Shown here piece by piece: positions 1-9,566 of a DNA stretch of 64,000 bases; positions within the stretch are counted from its first letter, which is position 1, and every line of letters begins with the position of its first letter. The stretch lies in assembly GCA_963791885.1 (NCBI GenBank), contig CAWBUL010000005.1:1364001-1428000 (forward strand). Reading direction: 5' to 3'. The notes under the pieces are model-generated. The model worked only from the letters and a program-made list of their open reading frames with translations. It did not search any database and was not told the DNA's origin. The position numbers were made by a program, and so were the translations under genes. This DNA is from CAVSUZ01 sp963791885 (lineage in GTDB: Bacteria; Pseudomonadota; Alphaproteobacteria; Acetobacterales; Acetobacteraceae).

Positions 1-427
1 CGACCACTCGGGCCTGAATCATGCCTCGCTCGAACTCCGCGAATGCGCCGCAGATCTGGTAGAACATGCGCCCTGCTGGCGTCGTTGTGTCGATGGCTTG
101 CTGATGCAGGAACAGGTCTACGTGCGCGCTCTCAAGTTCGTGCAAGGTGTCGATGAGGTCGCGCAGCGACCGGCCGATGCGATCCAGTGCCCACGCCATC
201 ACTACGTCGAAGCGGCCCCGCGCCGCATGACGCAGCATCGCGTCAAGCTGCGGCCGCTTGTCCCGTCCCTTCGCGCCGCTGATCCCTTCGTCCGCATACT
301 CCGTCACGATGATCCAACCGCGCTGTTCCGCGACTGCGCGCAAGGCGAGCCGCTGGTTTTCGACGGCCTGTCCGTCCCGACTTACGCGCAGATACAGCGC
401 GGCGCGACGTGGCTTCCTCGGTGACAT
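1..427 (-). CDS. Serine recombinase (resolvase/invertase), cut by window edge
   Basis: This is the N-terminal 142 residues of a small serine recombinase, which cuts and rejoins DNA through a 5'-phosphoserine bond. The start ATG is at 427-425. The N-terminal motif LYLRVSRDGQ carries the catalytic serine (residue 16), followed by a YADEGISGAKGRDKRP stretch and the DRIGRSLRDL motif of the resolvase fold. The reading frame is open to base 1, so the helix-turn-helix end lies outside the window. A nearly identical copy lies at 60110-60730 in the same orientation, but there codon 17 is a stop; here it is Arg. The copy at 60 kb shows the expected C-terminal end (GRPPVPAATEKAIRDQL). The family is clear; the target site is unknown. 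Confidence 0.9.
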   Translation of the reverse strand, partial: MSPRKPRRAALYLRVSRDGQAVENQRLALRAVAEQRGWIIVTEYADEGISGAKGRDKRPQLDAMLRHAARGRFDVVMAWALDRIGRSLRDLIDTLHELESAHVDLFLHQQAIDTTTPAGRMFYQICGAFAEFERGMIQARVV

Positions 428-530
428 GGCGCAGTTTCCTGAATGACCCGGCACCAGAACCATGCCGCAGATACATGCGGTAAACAACTGTTTTCAGCAT
501 GCCCAAGATGGGCGTTTTCGCCCACGCTTT
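1..530. repeat. Direct repeat, copy 1 (resolvase unit), matches 60303-60830
   Basis: The first ~530 bases match 60303-60830 with only scattered substitutions. The match covers the resolvase 5' part, its leader and a small hairpin (GGGCG-TTTT-CGCCC near 505-520). The copies diverge just after this hairpin (cacgctttctc here, cacgcggggcg there). The shared upstream block probably includes the recombination or promoter region of the resolvase. Confidence 0.8.
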
Positions 531-701
531 CTCTAGGCGTTCAGCGTCGCCTTTCGGGAGGGATTTCCGCATAGGTCTCGGGCACCGTCACAGCCCACTT
601 GTCGAGCCCATTATCGCGCCAATGCTAAGGCCGAGGTAGCTGGGCCTTTCAGGAAGCGGGCAGTGCCTGACGCGAGTTCCGAAGCCAATCAGATTCGAAT
701 T

Positions 702-3268
702 TCAATGGAAGTTCCGGCCCTTCACCTTGATCGTGTCGATGTGCAGGTCGGGAACGTAGATGTCGCGCGCACGAAAGCCCGCGGACTGCCGCTCGCGTGG
801 ATCGGGGCCATTGGCGTGCGTGACCTGATCACCACGGCCATGCGTCAGCGGGAACGCCCCATCACGGTTGCCGACACTGGCGAGGTCTGCTGAGAGATCG
901 CTGAACCGATTGGCAACCAGGTGCACGACTTCGCCTTCGCGCTGAATGCGTCCGCGCACCGCGATCATGCTGGCGCTCATCACGATACGGCGGAACTGTT
1001 CGAATACGGTCGGCCAGACCACGAGATTGGCGATCCCGGTCTCGTCTTCGAGCGTGATGAACAACACACCCTTGGCGCTGCCCGGCCGTTGCCGCACGAG
1101 AACCAGGCCCGCAGCCTCCAATCTGGTTCCATCGCGGGCCTGCATCGCCTCGGTGCAGCTGACGATGCGGCGCGAGGTGAGATCCGCACGGAGGAAGGAC
1201 ACGGGGTGTTGTCGCAAGGTGAGCCCGACATGGCGGTAGTCTTCAACCACTTCCTTACCGGCCGTCATTGGTTGCAGTGCGACGACAGGCTCATCGATCT
1301 CCTGGACTGACTCCGCTTCGCGTGCGGTGGCGGCTGCGAACAGGGCAAGCGGTTCATCCCGCAACGCTTTGACCTGCCAGAGTACCTCGCGCCGGGCGAG
1401 ACCCATCGCCGGCCGGAAGGCATCAGCGTCGGCGAGCCGAACGAGCGCTGCCGTAGGCACGCCCGCGCGACGCCAGAGATCGTCGATCGACTGAAAGGGC
1501 TGATCGGCCCGGCATGCGACGATTGTCGCGGCAGGAGCGTTGGCCAGCCCTTTTACCATGCGCATGCCAAGGCGCACCGCGAACTGTCTGTCGTTATCGG
1601 TCGGTTCCAGCGTGCAATCCCAGCGCGAGGCGTTGATGCACACTGGCCGTATTTCGACCCCATGCGCCTGAGCATCGCGCACGATCTGTGCGGGCGCGTA
1701 GAAGCCCATTGGCTGGGAGTTCAGCAGCGCGGCGCAGAACACCTCCGGATGCCAGCACTTCATCCATGAGGATGCGTAAGCGATCAACGCGAACGACGCC
1801 GCGTGGCTCTCCGGAAAGCCGTAACTGCCGAACCCCTCCAGCTGCTTGAAGGTCTGCTCCGCGAACGCCGGCTCGTAGCCGTTGGCGATCATGCCGGCGA
1901 TCAGCTTGTCCCTGAAGTGGCTGACCCCGCCGGTGAACTTGAAGGTGGCCATGCTCTTGCGCAGCTGATCGGCCTCGCCCGGCGTAAAGCCCGCGCAAAC
2001 GATGGCGACCTTCATCGCCTGCTCCTGGAACAAGGGGACGCCGAGTGTCTTGCCCAGGACCTGCTCCAGCTCGGGCTTGGGATAGATGACAGGCTCCACT
2101 CCTTCGCGCCGTCGCAAATAGGGGTGGACCATGTCGCCCTGGATGGGCCCGGGCCGCACGATCGCGACCTCGATCACCAGGTCATAGAAGGTGCGCGGCT
2201 TCATCCGTGGCAGCATCGACATCTGCGCGCGGGACTCGATCTGGAACGTACCGAGCGTGTCCGCCTTGCGGATCATCGCATAGGTGCGCGGATCCTCGGC
2301 GGGTATGGTGGCGAGATCGAGGCTGATGCCCTTGTGCTCGGCGAGGAAGTCGAAGGCCTTCTTCATGCAGGTGAGCATGCCTAGGGCCAGGACATCGACC
2401 TTCATGAAGCGCAGCGCGTCGATGTCGTCCTTGTCCCACTCGATGACCTGACGATCGACCATGGCGGCGGGCTCGATCGGCACGAGATCATCGAGCCGGT
2501 CGTGGGTGAGCACGAAGCCTCCGGGATGCTGGCTGAGATGCCGCGGTGTGCCCATGAGCTGGCGCGCGAGATCGAGCGCCATGCGCAGGCGAGGATCGGA
2601 AAGATCGAGGTTCAGCTCCTCGACATGCTTGTCCTCGACGCCATCCTCGGACCAGCCCCAGACCTGGGACGACAACATGCTGATGAGGTCTTCGGAGAGG
2701 CCGAGCGCCTTGCCGACATCGCGGATCGCGCCCTTGGTGCGATAGCGGATCACGGTCGAGCACAGGGCGGCGTGGTCGCGGCCATATCGCTCGAAGATCC
2801 ACTGCATGACGATCTCCCGCCGCTCATGCTCGAAATCGACATCGATGTCCGGTGGCTCGTGGCGCTCCTCCGAGACGAAGCGCTCGAACAGCAGGCTGTG
2901 GAGCGTGGGGTCGATGGAGGTGATGCCGAGCACGTAGCAGACAGCCGAGTTCGCTGCGCTGCCACGGCCTTGGCAGAGGATGTCCCTCAAGCGGGCGAAG
3001 CAAACGATGGAATGGACGGTCAGGAAGTACGGGGCATAGCGCCCGTGGCCTTCGCCGCTTCGTGGGCGCGTACGATGCCGGCCAGCGAGTTGCGGTCGAC
3101 AATGCCCAGCGCCTCGATACCCATCAGGGCAGCGGTGGCAAACAGCTCCTCGCAGGAGGATGCGCCGCGCAGGAAGCTGTAATGCGTCGTCACCTGCAAC
3201 TCGGCATAGCGCGGACCCGCCGACAGGAACGCACGATCAGGGAGGGGTTCCCGCATGCCTCCGAACAA
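702..3268 (-). pseudogene. dnaE2: Error-prone DNA polymerase DnaE2 (ImuC), internal deletion
   Basis: DnaE2 is the alpha-subunit-like translesion polymerase that works with ImuA/ImuB in SOS mutagenesis. The N-terminus (3268-3025) shows the PHP-domain start (YAELQVTTHYSFLRG, VDRNSLAGIVRAHEA). It then jumps out of frame, at about 3025-3050, to YAPYFLTVHSI and ILCQGRGSAANSAVCYVLG. About 300 codons covering most of the PHP domain are missing. The palm motif PDIDVDF and the rest of the C-terminal region are present down to the usual end (LHIDTIKVKGRNFH). The remaining 762-codon frame has no other lesion. ImuA and ImuB are not next to it. With the out-of-frame deletion the product cannot be full length, so I call it a pseudogene. 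Confidence 0.88.
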
Positions 3269-3358
3269 AGCAAGAACATGGAGGCGAGTTGAGGAGGAAA
3301 GCCGGTCCAGGCCAGCTAGACTTGGAAACTTCGGCAGGCGGAGCCGAGTTTACCGGCC

Positions 3359-3631
3359 ATGCAGCCCGTTCCCCAGAAAGCCCGCCACGGTCACCTTGTC
3401 CACTCCTACCGCGAGCTTCGGCCTGAGCACCGCCCTCAGGATCCCACGGGCGACGGCACGGGCTGGACGTTCTGGACCGCAGAGCATGGTGGCGAATACC
3501 CGGACAACATGCCGCAGGCGATCATTGCCACAGACGCCGAGGGCCGGTCGTGCACCTATGTGCCCTTCACGGAAGGCGGCCGCGTCATGGACAGCTTTGG
3601 CTTCAGGCTGGAGAACCCGGAGAGCAGCTGA
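3359..3631 (+). CDS. Hypothetical protein, 90 aa
   Basis: The frame uses mostly G/C third positions, which fits a real gene. The product is hydrophilic and has a block rich in aromatic and acidic residues (GTGWTFWTAEHGGEYPDN) followed by TDAEGRSCTYVPFTEGG. I do not recognise the family. It is divergent from the dnaE2 remnant and lies upstream of the next plus-strand gene. It could be the C-terminal part of a longer broken gene. Confidence 0.35.
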   Translation: MQPVPQKARHGHLVHSYRELRPEHRPQDPTGDGTGWTFWTAEHGGEYPDNMPQAIIATDAEGRSCTYVPFTEGGRVMDSFGFRLENPESS

Positions 3632-3771
3632 TCGTTTCCGCTTCTTCTTCCTTCAGGCGCCGTGCCGAGAGGAGCGAGGGGCTTATTATAGATCGTCGCG
3701 TCCATTGGCCGCACGGAAGGAGACGAGGATTGGGGATCACGCTCGGCACCGATTTAACTGAGGAGAGATAC

Positions 3772-4731
3772 ATGCCTGATCCGGCTGCTGAGGAAATTCG
3801 CGCGTTTATGTCGGGACTAAAGATCGCACGCCGAAGGAGTATGGGCAACACGCCTACAGCAGGTCGGCCAGTTCATCGAGGCGGCAAGGAAGCCCTCTTC
3901 GACAAGGACCTGACTCGCCGCTTGCAGAGTCACCAGAGCGTGTCGACGGCCAGGAAAGCGGACGGTGAACTCCTGAACAAGCTCCGCAATGCTGCGCAGG
4001 AACATAAGCTCCGGTCCGTAAGCTCATCCCAGGAGATGGTGACAAGTCTGAGGACTCGGATTGCGGCTTGGCGGGACGTGAAGCAAGTTCTCGCCACGGA
4101 GGCTAATAAAGGGCTTTCGACGGCCCTAAACTTCAACTTCGTCGTAATCGATCGACCCGTCTTTGTGCTGCCGACCCCTGATCTCATTATCTCAGGCGAG
4201 TCGCTCGCGCCCTGGGACAATGTGGTTAAGTTCAGTGCCGAGTGGGACACGCCGTACCCCGATAACGGCACCGACGAGATTAGCTACATTTTTGCGTGGA
4301 CCAACCCGAGCGGCCGATGGGTGGTCATCAATACTGAATTTTATTTAGCTGTAGCCGGCATGTGCGAGATCTTTGTCGGACCGGAGGGTTCCGGGCTGAT
4401 TGGTTTGAATGCGAAGCTCAACATCCTACAATATTGGAACAACCCGCCCACTTACCCACCTCCAGAGAGTGAGCAAGAAGCCCAGGTCTTGTTTCTTAGC
4501 GCTGATGGCGGGTTCCCGATCTTTGGTCTCGGCGACTACGAGACCGCCTTGATTGGGGGAACCTATGATGTTCGGTACAACGCGCTTCAGGTTCCCCCCA
4601 ACGGAACGGTCGTCTTCGAAGTGATGCTCGGCGGTTATCATGCGGTGCGAGGGGGTTCGATCATGCTGGATGTCGCCTCCGGCGCATTCCAGACGATGTG
4701 CCCGGCGTTGGTTCTAGCGATCGTGAGTTAA
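3772..4731 (+). CDS. Hypothetical protein, 319 aa
   Basis: The start ATG at 3772 has a clear GAGGAGA ribosome-binding site six bases upstream; the frame is open further 5' but without such a site. The first 130 residues are basic and helical (RTRIAAWRDVKQVLATEANKG). The C-terminal two thirds looks like a beta-rich, non-membrane domain (PDLIISGESLAPWDNVVKF, ISYIFAWTNPSGRWVVIN, GGTYDVRYNALQVPPNGTV). I recognise no catalytic motif or signal peptide. Codon use is less GC-biased than the neighbours, which suggests foreign origin. The function is unknown. Confidence 0.6.
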   Translation: MPDPAAEEIRAFMSGLKIARRRSMGNTPTAGRPVHRGGKEALFDKDLTRRLQSHQSVSTARKADGELLNKLRNAAQEHKLRSVSSSQEMVTSLRTRIAAWRDVKQVLATEANKGLSTALNFNFVVIDRPVFVLPTPDLIISGESLAPWDNVVKFSAEWDTPYPDNGTDEISYIFAWTNPSGRWVVINTEFYLAVAGMCEIFVGPEGSGLIGLNAKLNILQYWNNPPTYPPPESEQEAQVLFLSADGGFPIFGLGDYETALIGGTYDVRYNALQVPPNGTVVFEVMLGGYHAVRGGSIMLDVASGAFQTMCPALVLAIVS

Positions 4732-4821
4732 GTAGCACTGCGCCCCGGTGTTGCAGTGTCCGTCTCGCAGCGTACGTCTGCCGCGGCATTGACCAGCCCT
4801 GACACGCGGAGGCGACGCCCA

Positions 4822-5247
4822 ATGCCCGGCGGCTCAGGCGCCAGTGACGCGCCGGCGCCGTCGCGCGCACCGAGCCGGGCGTCGGCCAGCACGAAGGCCT
4901 TCTGGGGTCTGATGGATCGGTGGAGCGTTCCCGACGAGCAGGCGCTGGAGCTGATCGGCTTCGCCGGGAAGATCGGTAAGTCGGGCAAGCGTCCACGGTT
5001 CCGTCTGAGCACGTCCCAGGTAAAGACACTGGAATGGCTGTTAGAGATTGACCGCGCGGTTGAGGCCACTCATGGGAATGCCGGCGCCTGGCTGGGTCGC
5101 CGGAACCGATCAGCCCCAACTAATGGGCGCACCCCGATCGAGGCGATGATCAAAGACGGTGAGGTGGCCATCACGGCGATCCTGCAGCTGCTGAGTCGCG
5201 AGGTCATGCGCAAGGCGCTCAAGCAGTCGCCCGGCTCAGGAGCGTGA
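4822..5247 (+). CDS. DUF2384 (MbcA/ParS/Xre) toxin-binding antitoxin-like protein
   Basis: The C-terminal ~100 residues fit the toxin-binding domain of MbcA/ParS/Xre antitoxins, which neutralise RES-domain NAD-degrading toxins. The LSTSQVKTLEWLLEIDRAV segment and the AWLGRRNRSAPTNGRTPIEAM motif correspond to the family's WL..PN....G..PL..M signature. A longer GTG-started form from 4756 is possible; I chose ATG 4822 because of an upstream GGAGGCG. No RES toxin follows. Downstream there is only a GNAT fragment and IS21. A degraded piece of the same 3' end lies at 61403-61486. It may be an orphan antitoxin. Confidence 0.65.
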   Translation: MPGGSGASDAPAPSRAPSRASASTKAFWGLMDRWSVPDEQALELIGFAGKIGKSGKRPRFRLSTSQVKTLEWLLEIDRAVEATHGNAGAWLGRRNRSAPTNGRTPIEAMIKDGEVAITAILQLLSREVMRKALKQSPGSGA

Positions 5248-5444
5248 TACCGTAGCCGATACGACCGCCCCGGAAGCTGCGCCACGCCGACGGCAACGGA
5301 TCCGAAGGTCTGACACCTCCCAGGGCCTCCCGAACTGGCGCGATGCCCTCCCGGGAGACACGGGTCTTCGAGCATGCGCTGCCGCAGCAGGCTTATGGGC
5401 TGTGAAACTGGTTGGATGGTCACTTGGTCTTCTCCTTGAGCTGA

Positions 5445-5573
5445 AGGGTCAAGCACAGTAGAAACCCACCGTGCTACCTCCCAATTCCCTATCAACGTCA
5501 CTAGATCAGAGAGGTCGTCCTCCCGATAGCTTCGGAGACTGAGGCGCTGAGTTTCTATTATGATTCTGGTCAC
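5445..5573 (-). pseudogene. GNAT N-acetyltransferase, N-terminal fragment
   Basis: From GTG 5573 the frame reads ETQRLSLRSYREDDLSDLV and NWEVARWVSTV, the typical start of a RimJ/RimL-like GNAT acetyltransferase. Family similarity ends after about 45 residues and no acetyl-CoA site follows. The IS21 element is inserted 45 bases upstream of the start, separating it from its promoter region. Confidence 0.6.
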
Positions 5574-5755
5574 AGCGCCTCCGTGCAGTCTCTTTTGCTT
5601 GTCACATTTCGCACGACTGTTGAGTTTCATCGAGAACTGACCCACCAGGTGGCAAATTTCCACTGAGAATTGACCCATGTTTTGACCTCGCCCCGGCTGT
5701 TTTCAGCGGGGTCCACGGGAGTGATAAGCATGGAGTTACTGAGCGTGATCCGTCG

Positions 5756-5763
5756 CTGGGCGC
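5756..5763. repeat. 8-bp target duplication of IS256 copy 1 (left)
   Basis: CTGGGCGC is found here and at 7199-7206 on the other side of the IS256 element. It lies inside the istA coding sequence. Confidence 0.9.
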
Positions 5764-7198
5764 GATGGTGTCCCAACACGTGGTGTAGGAGCAGAACTCC
5801 TTGGCGGGTTGGACCGCCGTGTCAGGCTGCGATGAGAGGCAGACTGACGCTGAGATCATGGCCCAGGGGAGCGATGGTTTCCAGGGTCATATAGCGGGCA
5901 CGCTGAACGGCCCATTCATCATTCTGTTCGAGTAGCAGTGCACCAACCAGCCGGGTAACAGCGGCTTCGTTCGGGAAGATACCCACCACCTCGCTGCGCC
6001 GCTTGATCTCCCCATTGAGGCGTTCGAGCGGATTGGTGCTGTGTATCTTGGTGCGGTGCTGTGCCGGAAAGCCCATGTAGGCCAGGACATCAGCTTCGGC
6101 ATGGTCCATCAGGGCGGCGAGCTTGCTGATGCGTGGCCTGGCTTGATCGGCGACCTGTCGCCACTGCTTGCGAGCGGCCTCAGCATCATCCTGGGCAAAC
6201 GCCGTGCCGATCCACGCCGAGACGATCCGTCGCTGCGTCTTTCCGGCATGCGCCAAGGCATTGCGCATGAAGTGCACGCGACAGCGCTGCCAGGTCGCGC
6301 CAAGCACTTTGGCAATCGCTGCTTTCAGGCCTTCATGCGCGTCGGAGATGACCAGCTTGACGCCGCGTAGGCCGCGGCGCGTGAGCGAGCGCAGGAACTC
6401 GGTCCAGAACGGCTCGGCTTCGCTGTTGCCGATGGTCATGCCCAGCACCTCGCGACGGCCGTCCGTGTTGACCGCCATGGCGACAATCACGGCCACCGAG
6501 ACGATATGATGATCACGCCGGGCTTTGACATAGGTGGCATCCAGCCACAGATACGGCCACTCGCCTTCGATCGGACGGTGCAGGAACGTCTGCACCCGCT
6601 CGTCGATCTCGGCACAGAGCCGCGACACTTGGCTTTTGCTGATGCCCTCCAGCCCCATCGCCTTGACCAGCTCGTCCACCGAGCGGGTTGAGATGCCCTG
6701 GACGTAGGACTCTTGGATCACCGCGGTTAGCGCCTTCTCCGCCATCCGGCGCGGCTCCAGAAAGCCGGGAAAGTAGCTGCCGCGGCGTAGCTTCGGTATG
6801 CGCAGCTCCACGGTCCCAGCACGTGTCTGCCAGTCGCGATCCCGGTAGCCGTTGCGCAGGTTGGTCCGATTCTCGCTGCGCTCGCCGTGGCCAGCACCGC
6901 ACAGAGTCTCGGTCTCCAGTTCCATCAGACGCTGCGCGGCGAAGCCGATCATCTCGCGCAGCAGTGTCGCGTCCGAACCCTTCTCCATCAGCTCGCGAAG
7001 GGTGATCATGTCGTCGGTCATCGGGGTGGCCTCCAAGGTCAGAGTTGCGTGTTGCAACCCAACCCTACCCAGGAGCACCACGGTGACCACCGCTGTGGAT
7101 AAGTGGCCTGCCTACTCCAGACTCTTGGCGGTACTCTTGGCGGTCGCTCCGGCAGGCCACTTACCCACAGCTCCTACACCACGAACTGGGACACGACC
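5764..7198 (-). mobile_element. IS256-family element, copy 1 (1435 bp)
   Basis: The 28-bp imperfect inverted ends share GTGTCCCA and GTGGTGTAGGAG (about 23 of 28 matching). The 8-bp target duplication CTGGGCGC is exact. Copy 2 at 36603-38037 is the same length and nearly identical, with a different duplication, so both are true transposition events. A third, truncated copy lies at the right edge of the window. Confidence 0.95.
5822..7021 (-). CDS. IS256-family transposase
   Basis: This is a DDE (RNase H-fold) transposase that moves the element by a copy-out pathway. It is 399 residues from the ATG at 7021, which has a GGAGG ribosome-binding site; the frame could begin 23 codons earlier. Catalytic residues are visible in LWLDATYVKAR (D161), VISDAHEGLKAA (D227) and STNPLERLNGEIKRR (E334), together with the C/H block CRVHFMRN before the helical insertion. 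The gene is complete and lies antisense to istA. Compared with copy 2 it differs at two residues (Arg/Trp and Glu/Lys). Confidence 0.96.
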   Translation of the reverse strand: MTDDMITLRELMEKGSDATLLREMIGFAAQRLMELETETLCGAGHGERSENRTNLRNGYRDRDWQTRAGTVELRIPKLRRGSYFPGFLEPRRMAEKALTAVIQESYVQGISTRSVDELVKAMGLEGISKSQVSRLCAEIDERVQTFLHRPIEGEWPYLWLDATYVKARRDHHIVSVAVIVAMAVNTDGRREVLGMTIGNSEAEPFWTEFLRSLTRRGLRGVKLVISDAHEGLKAAIAKVLGATWQRCRVHFMRNALAHAGKTQRRIVSAWIGTAFAQDDAEAARKQWRQVADQARPRISKLAALMDHAEADVLAYMGFPAQHRTKIHSTNPLERLNGEIKRRSEVVGIFPNEAAVTRLVGALLLEQNDEWAVQRARYMTLETIAPLGHDLSVSLPLIAA

Positions 7199-8694
7199 CT
7201 GGGCGCTTCGAGACCAGCTTTCGATACGGGAGATCGCCCGCAGGACTGGGCTATCGCGGAACACCATCCGCAAATACTTGCGGGGCGACGTGGTGGAACC
7301 GGCCTTCAAGGTGCCGGAGCGGCCCAGCAAGCTGGACGCGTTCGCCGAGAAACTGTCGGCCTGGCTAAAGCTAGAGAGCGGCAGGCCGCGCAAGCAGAGG
7401 CGGACGATCAAGCGGTTGCATGCGGATCTGGCCGCCCTCGGGTTTGAAGGTTCATACGGCCGTGTTGCGGCGTTCGCCCGCACCTGGAAGGAGCATCGGC
7501 AGCGGGAGCAGCAGACGACCGGCCGCGGGGCCTTTGTTCCGCTGATTTTCCAGCCGGGCGAAGCTTTCCAGTTCGACTGGAGCGAGGAGTGGGCCGTTAT
7601 CGGCGGCGAACGGACCAAGCTGCAAGCTGCGCACTTCAAGCTTTGCTACAGCCGCACCTTCATTGTCCGGGCCTATCCGCTGCAGACGCACGAGATGCTG
7701 TTCGACGCGCATCATCATGCGTTCCGGGTGCTTGGCGGCGTGCCGCGCCGCGGCATCTACGACAATATGAGAACGGCTGTTGACCAAGTTGGCGTCGGCA
7801 AGAAGCGCCAGGTCAATGCACGCTTTGCCGCGATGGCCAGCCACTACCTTTTCGATGCTGACTTTTGCAATCCGGCCTCAGGCTGGGAGAAGGGTCAGAT
7901 CGAGAAGAATGTCCAGGACGCGCGTCATCGGCTGTGGCAGACCATGCCGCGTTTTGTGACGCTGGCTGACTTGAACGACTGGCTGGAACAACGCTGCCAA
8001 GCGCTATGGCGCGAGATTCCACACGGCAGCCAGCAAGGCTCGATATTCGATGCGTGGCAAAGTGAAGTCGGATGCCTGATGGCCGTTGGCAGACCGTTCG
8101 ATGGTTTTGTTGAATACGGCAAACGCGTTTCGCCCACCTGCCTCGTTCACTTTGATCGCAACCGCTACAGCGTGCCCGCGTCCTTCGCCAATCATCGCGT
8201 CAGCTTAAGGGTTTATCCAGGCCGCGTCGTTGTCGTTGCCGAAGGGCAAGTCATCTGCGAACACGCGCGGCTCATCGAGCGGTCGCATCATCTGCCCGGC
8301 CGCACCATCTATGATTGGCACCACTATCTCGCGGTGATCCAGCGCAAGCCGGGAGCTCTGCGTAATGGCGCGCCGTTCGCCGAATTGCCGGAAGCGTTCA
8401 AGCGGCTGCAACAGCACCTTCTCAAGCAGCCCGGAGGCGACCGGGAGATGGTGGAGATTCTTGCCCTCGTCCTGCACCATGGTGAAGATGCGGTGTTGTG
8501 TGCCGTCGAACTGGCGCTGAGTGATGGAGCGCCGACAAAGACGCACGTGCTGAACATGTTGCACCGGCTGATCGACGGCAAATCCACGGCCACAGCAATG
8601 ATCGCGGCTCCGCAGGCCTTGGCCCTGGACCGGGAGCCACGTGCCGACGTCGAACGCTACGATGCCCTGCGCGAGAAGCTACAGGAGGCCCGCC

Positions 8695-9486
8695 ATGCGT
8701 CATGATCCGGCCGGGGCGGCGATTGTCGTGATGCTGCGCGGCCTGAAGATGTTTGGCATGGCGCAAGCCGCGGGCGAGCTGATGGAGCAGGGCGCGCCAG
8801 CGTTCAATTCGGCCGTCCCCATTCTCTCACAGCTGCTCAAGGCGGAAACCGCCGAGCGCGAGGTTCGATCGGTTGCCTACCAGCTGAAGGCGGCGCGCTT
8901 CCCCGTCTACAAGGATCTGAGCGGTTTTGATTTTGCGTCCAGCGAAACCAATGAAGCCCTGGTGCGCCAGCTTTACCGGTGTGAGTTCATCGAAAACGCC
9001 GACAACGTGGTCCTCGTCGGCGGTCCGGGCACCGGCAAGACCCACATCGCCACGGCGCTTGGCGTGCAGGCGGTTGAACACCATCGCAAAAAGGTTCGGT
9101 TCTTCGGGACCGTCGACCTGGTCAATGCGCTGGAGCAGGAGAAAACTCAGGGCCGATCGGGTCAGATCGCGGATCGGCTGATGCGGTGCGACCTCGTAAT
9201 GCTCGATGAATTGGGCTATCTGCCGTTCAGCCCCTCCGGCGGCGCGCTGCTTTTCCACCTGCTGAGCAAGCTTTACGAACGGGCCTCTGTGGTCATCACC
9301 ACGAACCTGAGCTTCAGCGAATGGGCTGACGTGTTCGGCGACGCTAAGATGACGACCGCCATGCTCGACCGCCTTACCCACCACTGCCACATCGTGGAAA
9401 CCGGCAATGACAGCTTCCGCTTCAAAGCCAGCTCGGCCGCCAACAAGGGCCGAAAGGAAAAGGCCAAGAACTTGACCCCGGTATGA
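8695..9486 (+). CDS. istB: IS21 helper ATPase IstB
   Basis: IstB is the AAA+ ATPase that selects the target and activates IstA. It has 263 residues with Walker A GGPGTGKTH (about residues 109-117), Walker B LVMLDELGYLPF and an arginine-containing MTTAMLDRLTHHC segment. The start ATG at 8695 lies inside the end of istA (11-base overlap) behind an AGGAGG, so translation is probably coupled. The gene is intact. Confidence 0.95.
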   Translation: MRHDPAGAAIVVMLRGLKMFGMAQAAGELMEQGAPAFNSAVPILSQLLKAETAEREVRSVAYQLKAARFPVYKDLSGFDFASSETNEALVRQLYRCEFIENADNVVLVGGPGTGKTHIATALGVQAVEHHRKKVRFFGTVDLVNALEQEKTQGRSGQIADRLMRCDLVMLDELGYLPFSPSGGALLFHLLSKLYERASVVITTNLSFSEWADVFGDAKMTTAMLDRLTHHCHIVETGNDSFRFKASSAANKGRKEKAKNLTPV

Positions 9487-9566
9487 CCCGCAAACCATAA
9501 ATTCACCCGGGTCAGTTCTCGGTGGAAAACCCGGGTCAGTTCTCAGCGAAAATCAACACGCACGAC

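Larger units (their letters stand above)
5730..8705 (+). pseudogene. istA: IS21 transposase IstA, split by IS256 insertion
   Basis: The first 34 bases (ATG at 5730, MELLSVIRRWA) are separated from the rest (from 7207) by IS256. Removing the IS and one copy of the 8-bp duplication restores an uninterrupted 510-residue frame: RRWALRDQLSIREIARRTG, a helix-turn-helix start. The rest has the integrase-core features of IstA, including FQFDWSEEWAVIGG (first Asp), RGIYDNMRTAV (second Asp) and GWEKGQIEKNVQDAR (Glu region). The intact 3' part could only be expressed from an alternative start. The stop overlaps istB. Confidence 0.92.
5618..9558 (+). mobile_element. IS21-family element (istA-istB), interrupted by IS256
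   Basis: The ends are TGTTGA...TCAACA. An internal motif, GAGAACTGACCC at the left and its complement at the right, occurs about twice per end, as in IS21-type multiple terminal repeats. An exact 8-bp target duplication, CGCACGAC, flanks it (5610-5617 and 9559-9566). After subtracting the IS256 insertion and its duplication the element is about 2.5 kb, normal for IS21. It was inserted upstream of the GNAT remnant. Confidence 0.9.

Noticed and set aside
1803..2384. 193-codon plus-strand frame inside dnaE2
   Set aside because: Shadow of the polymerase coding strand; no start signal and no family.
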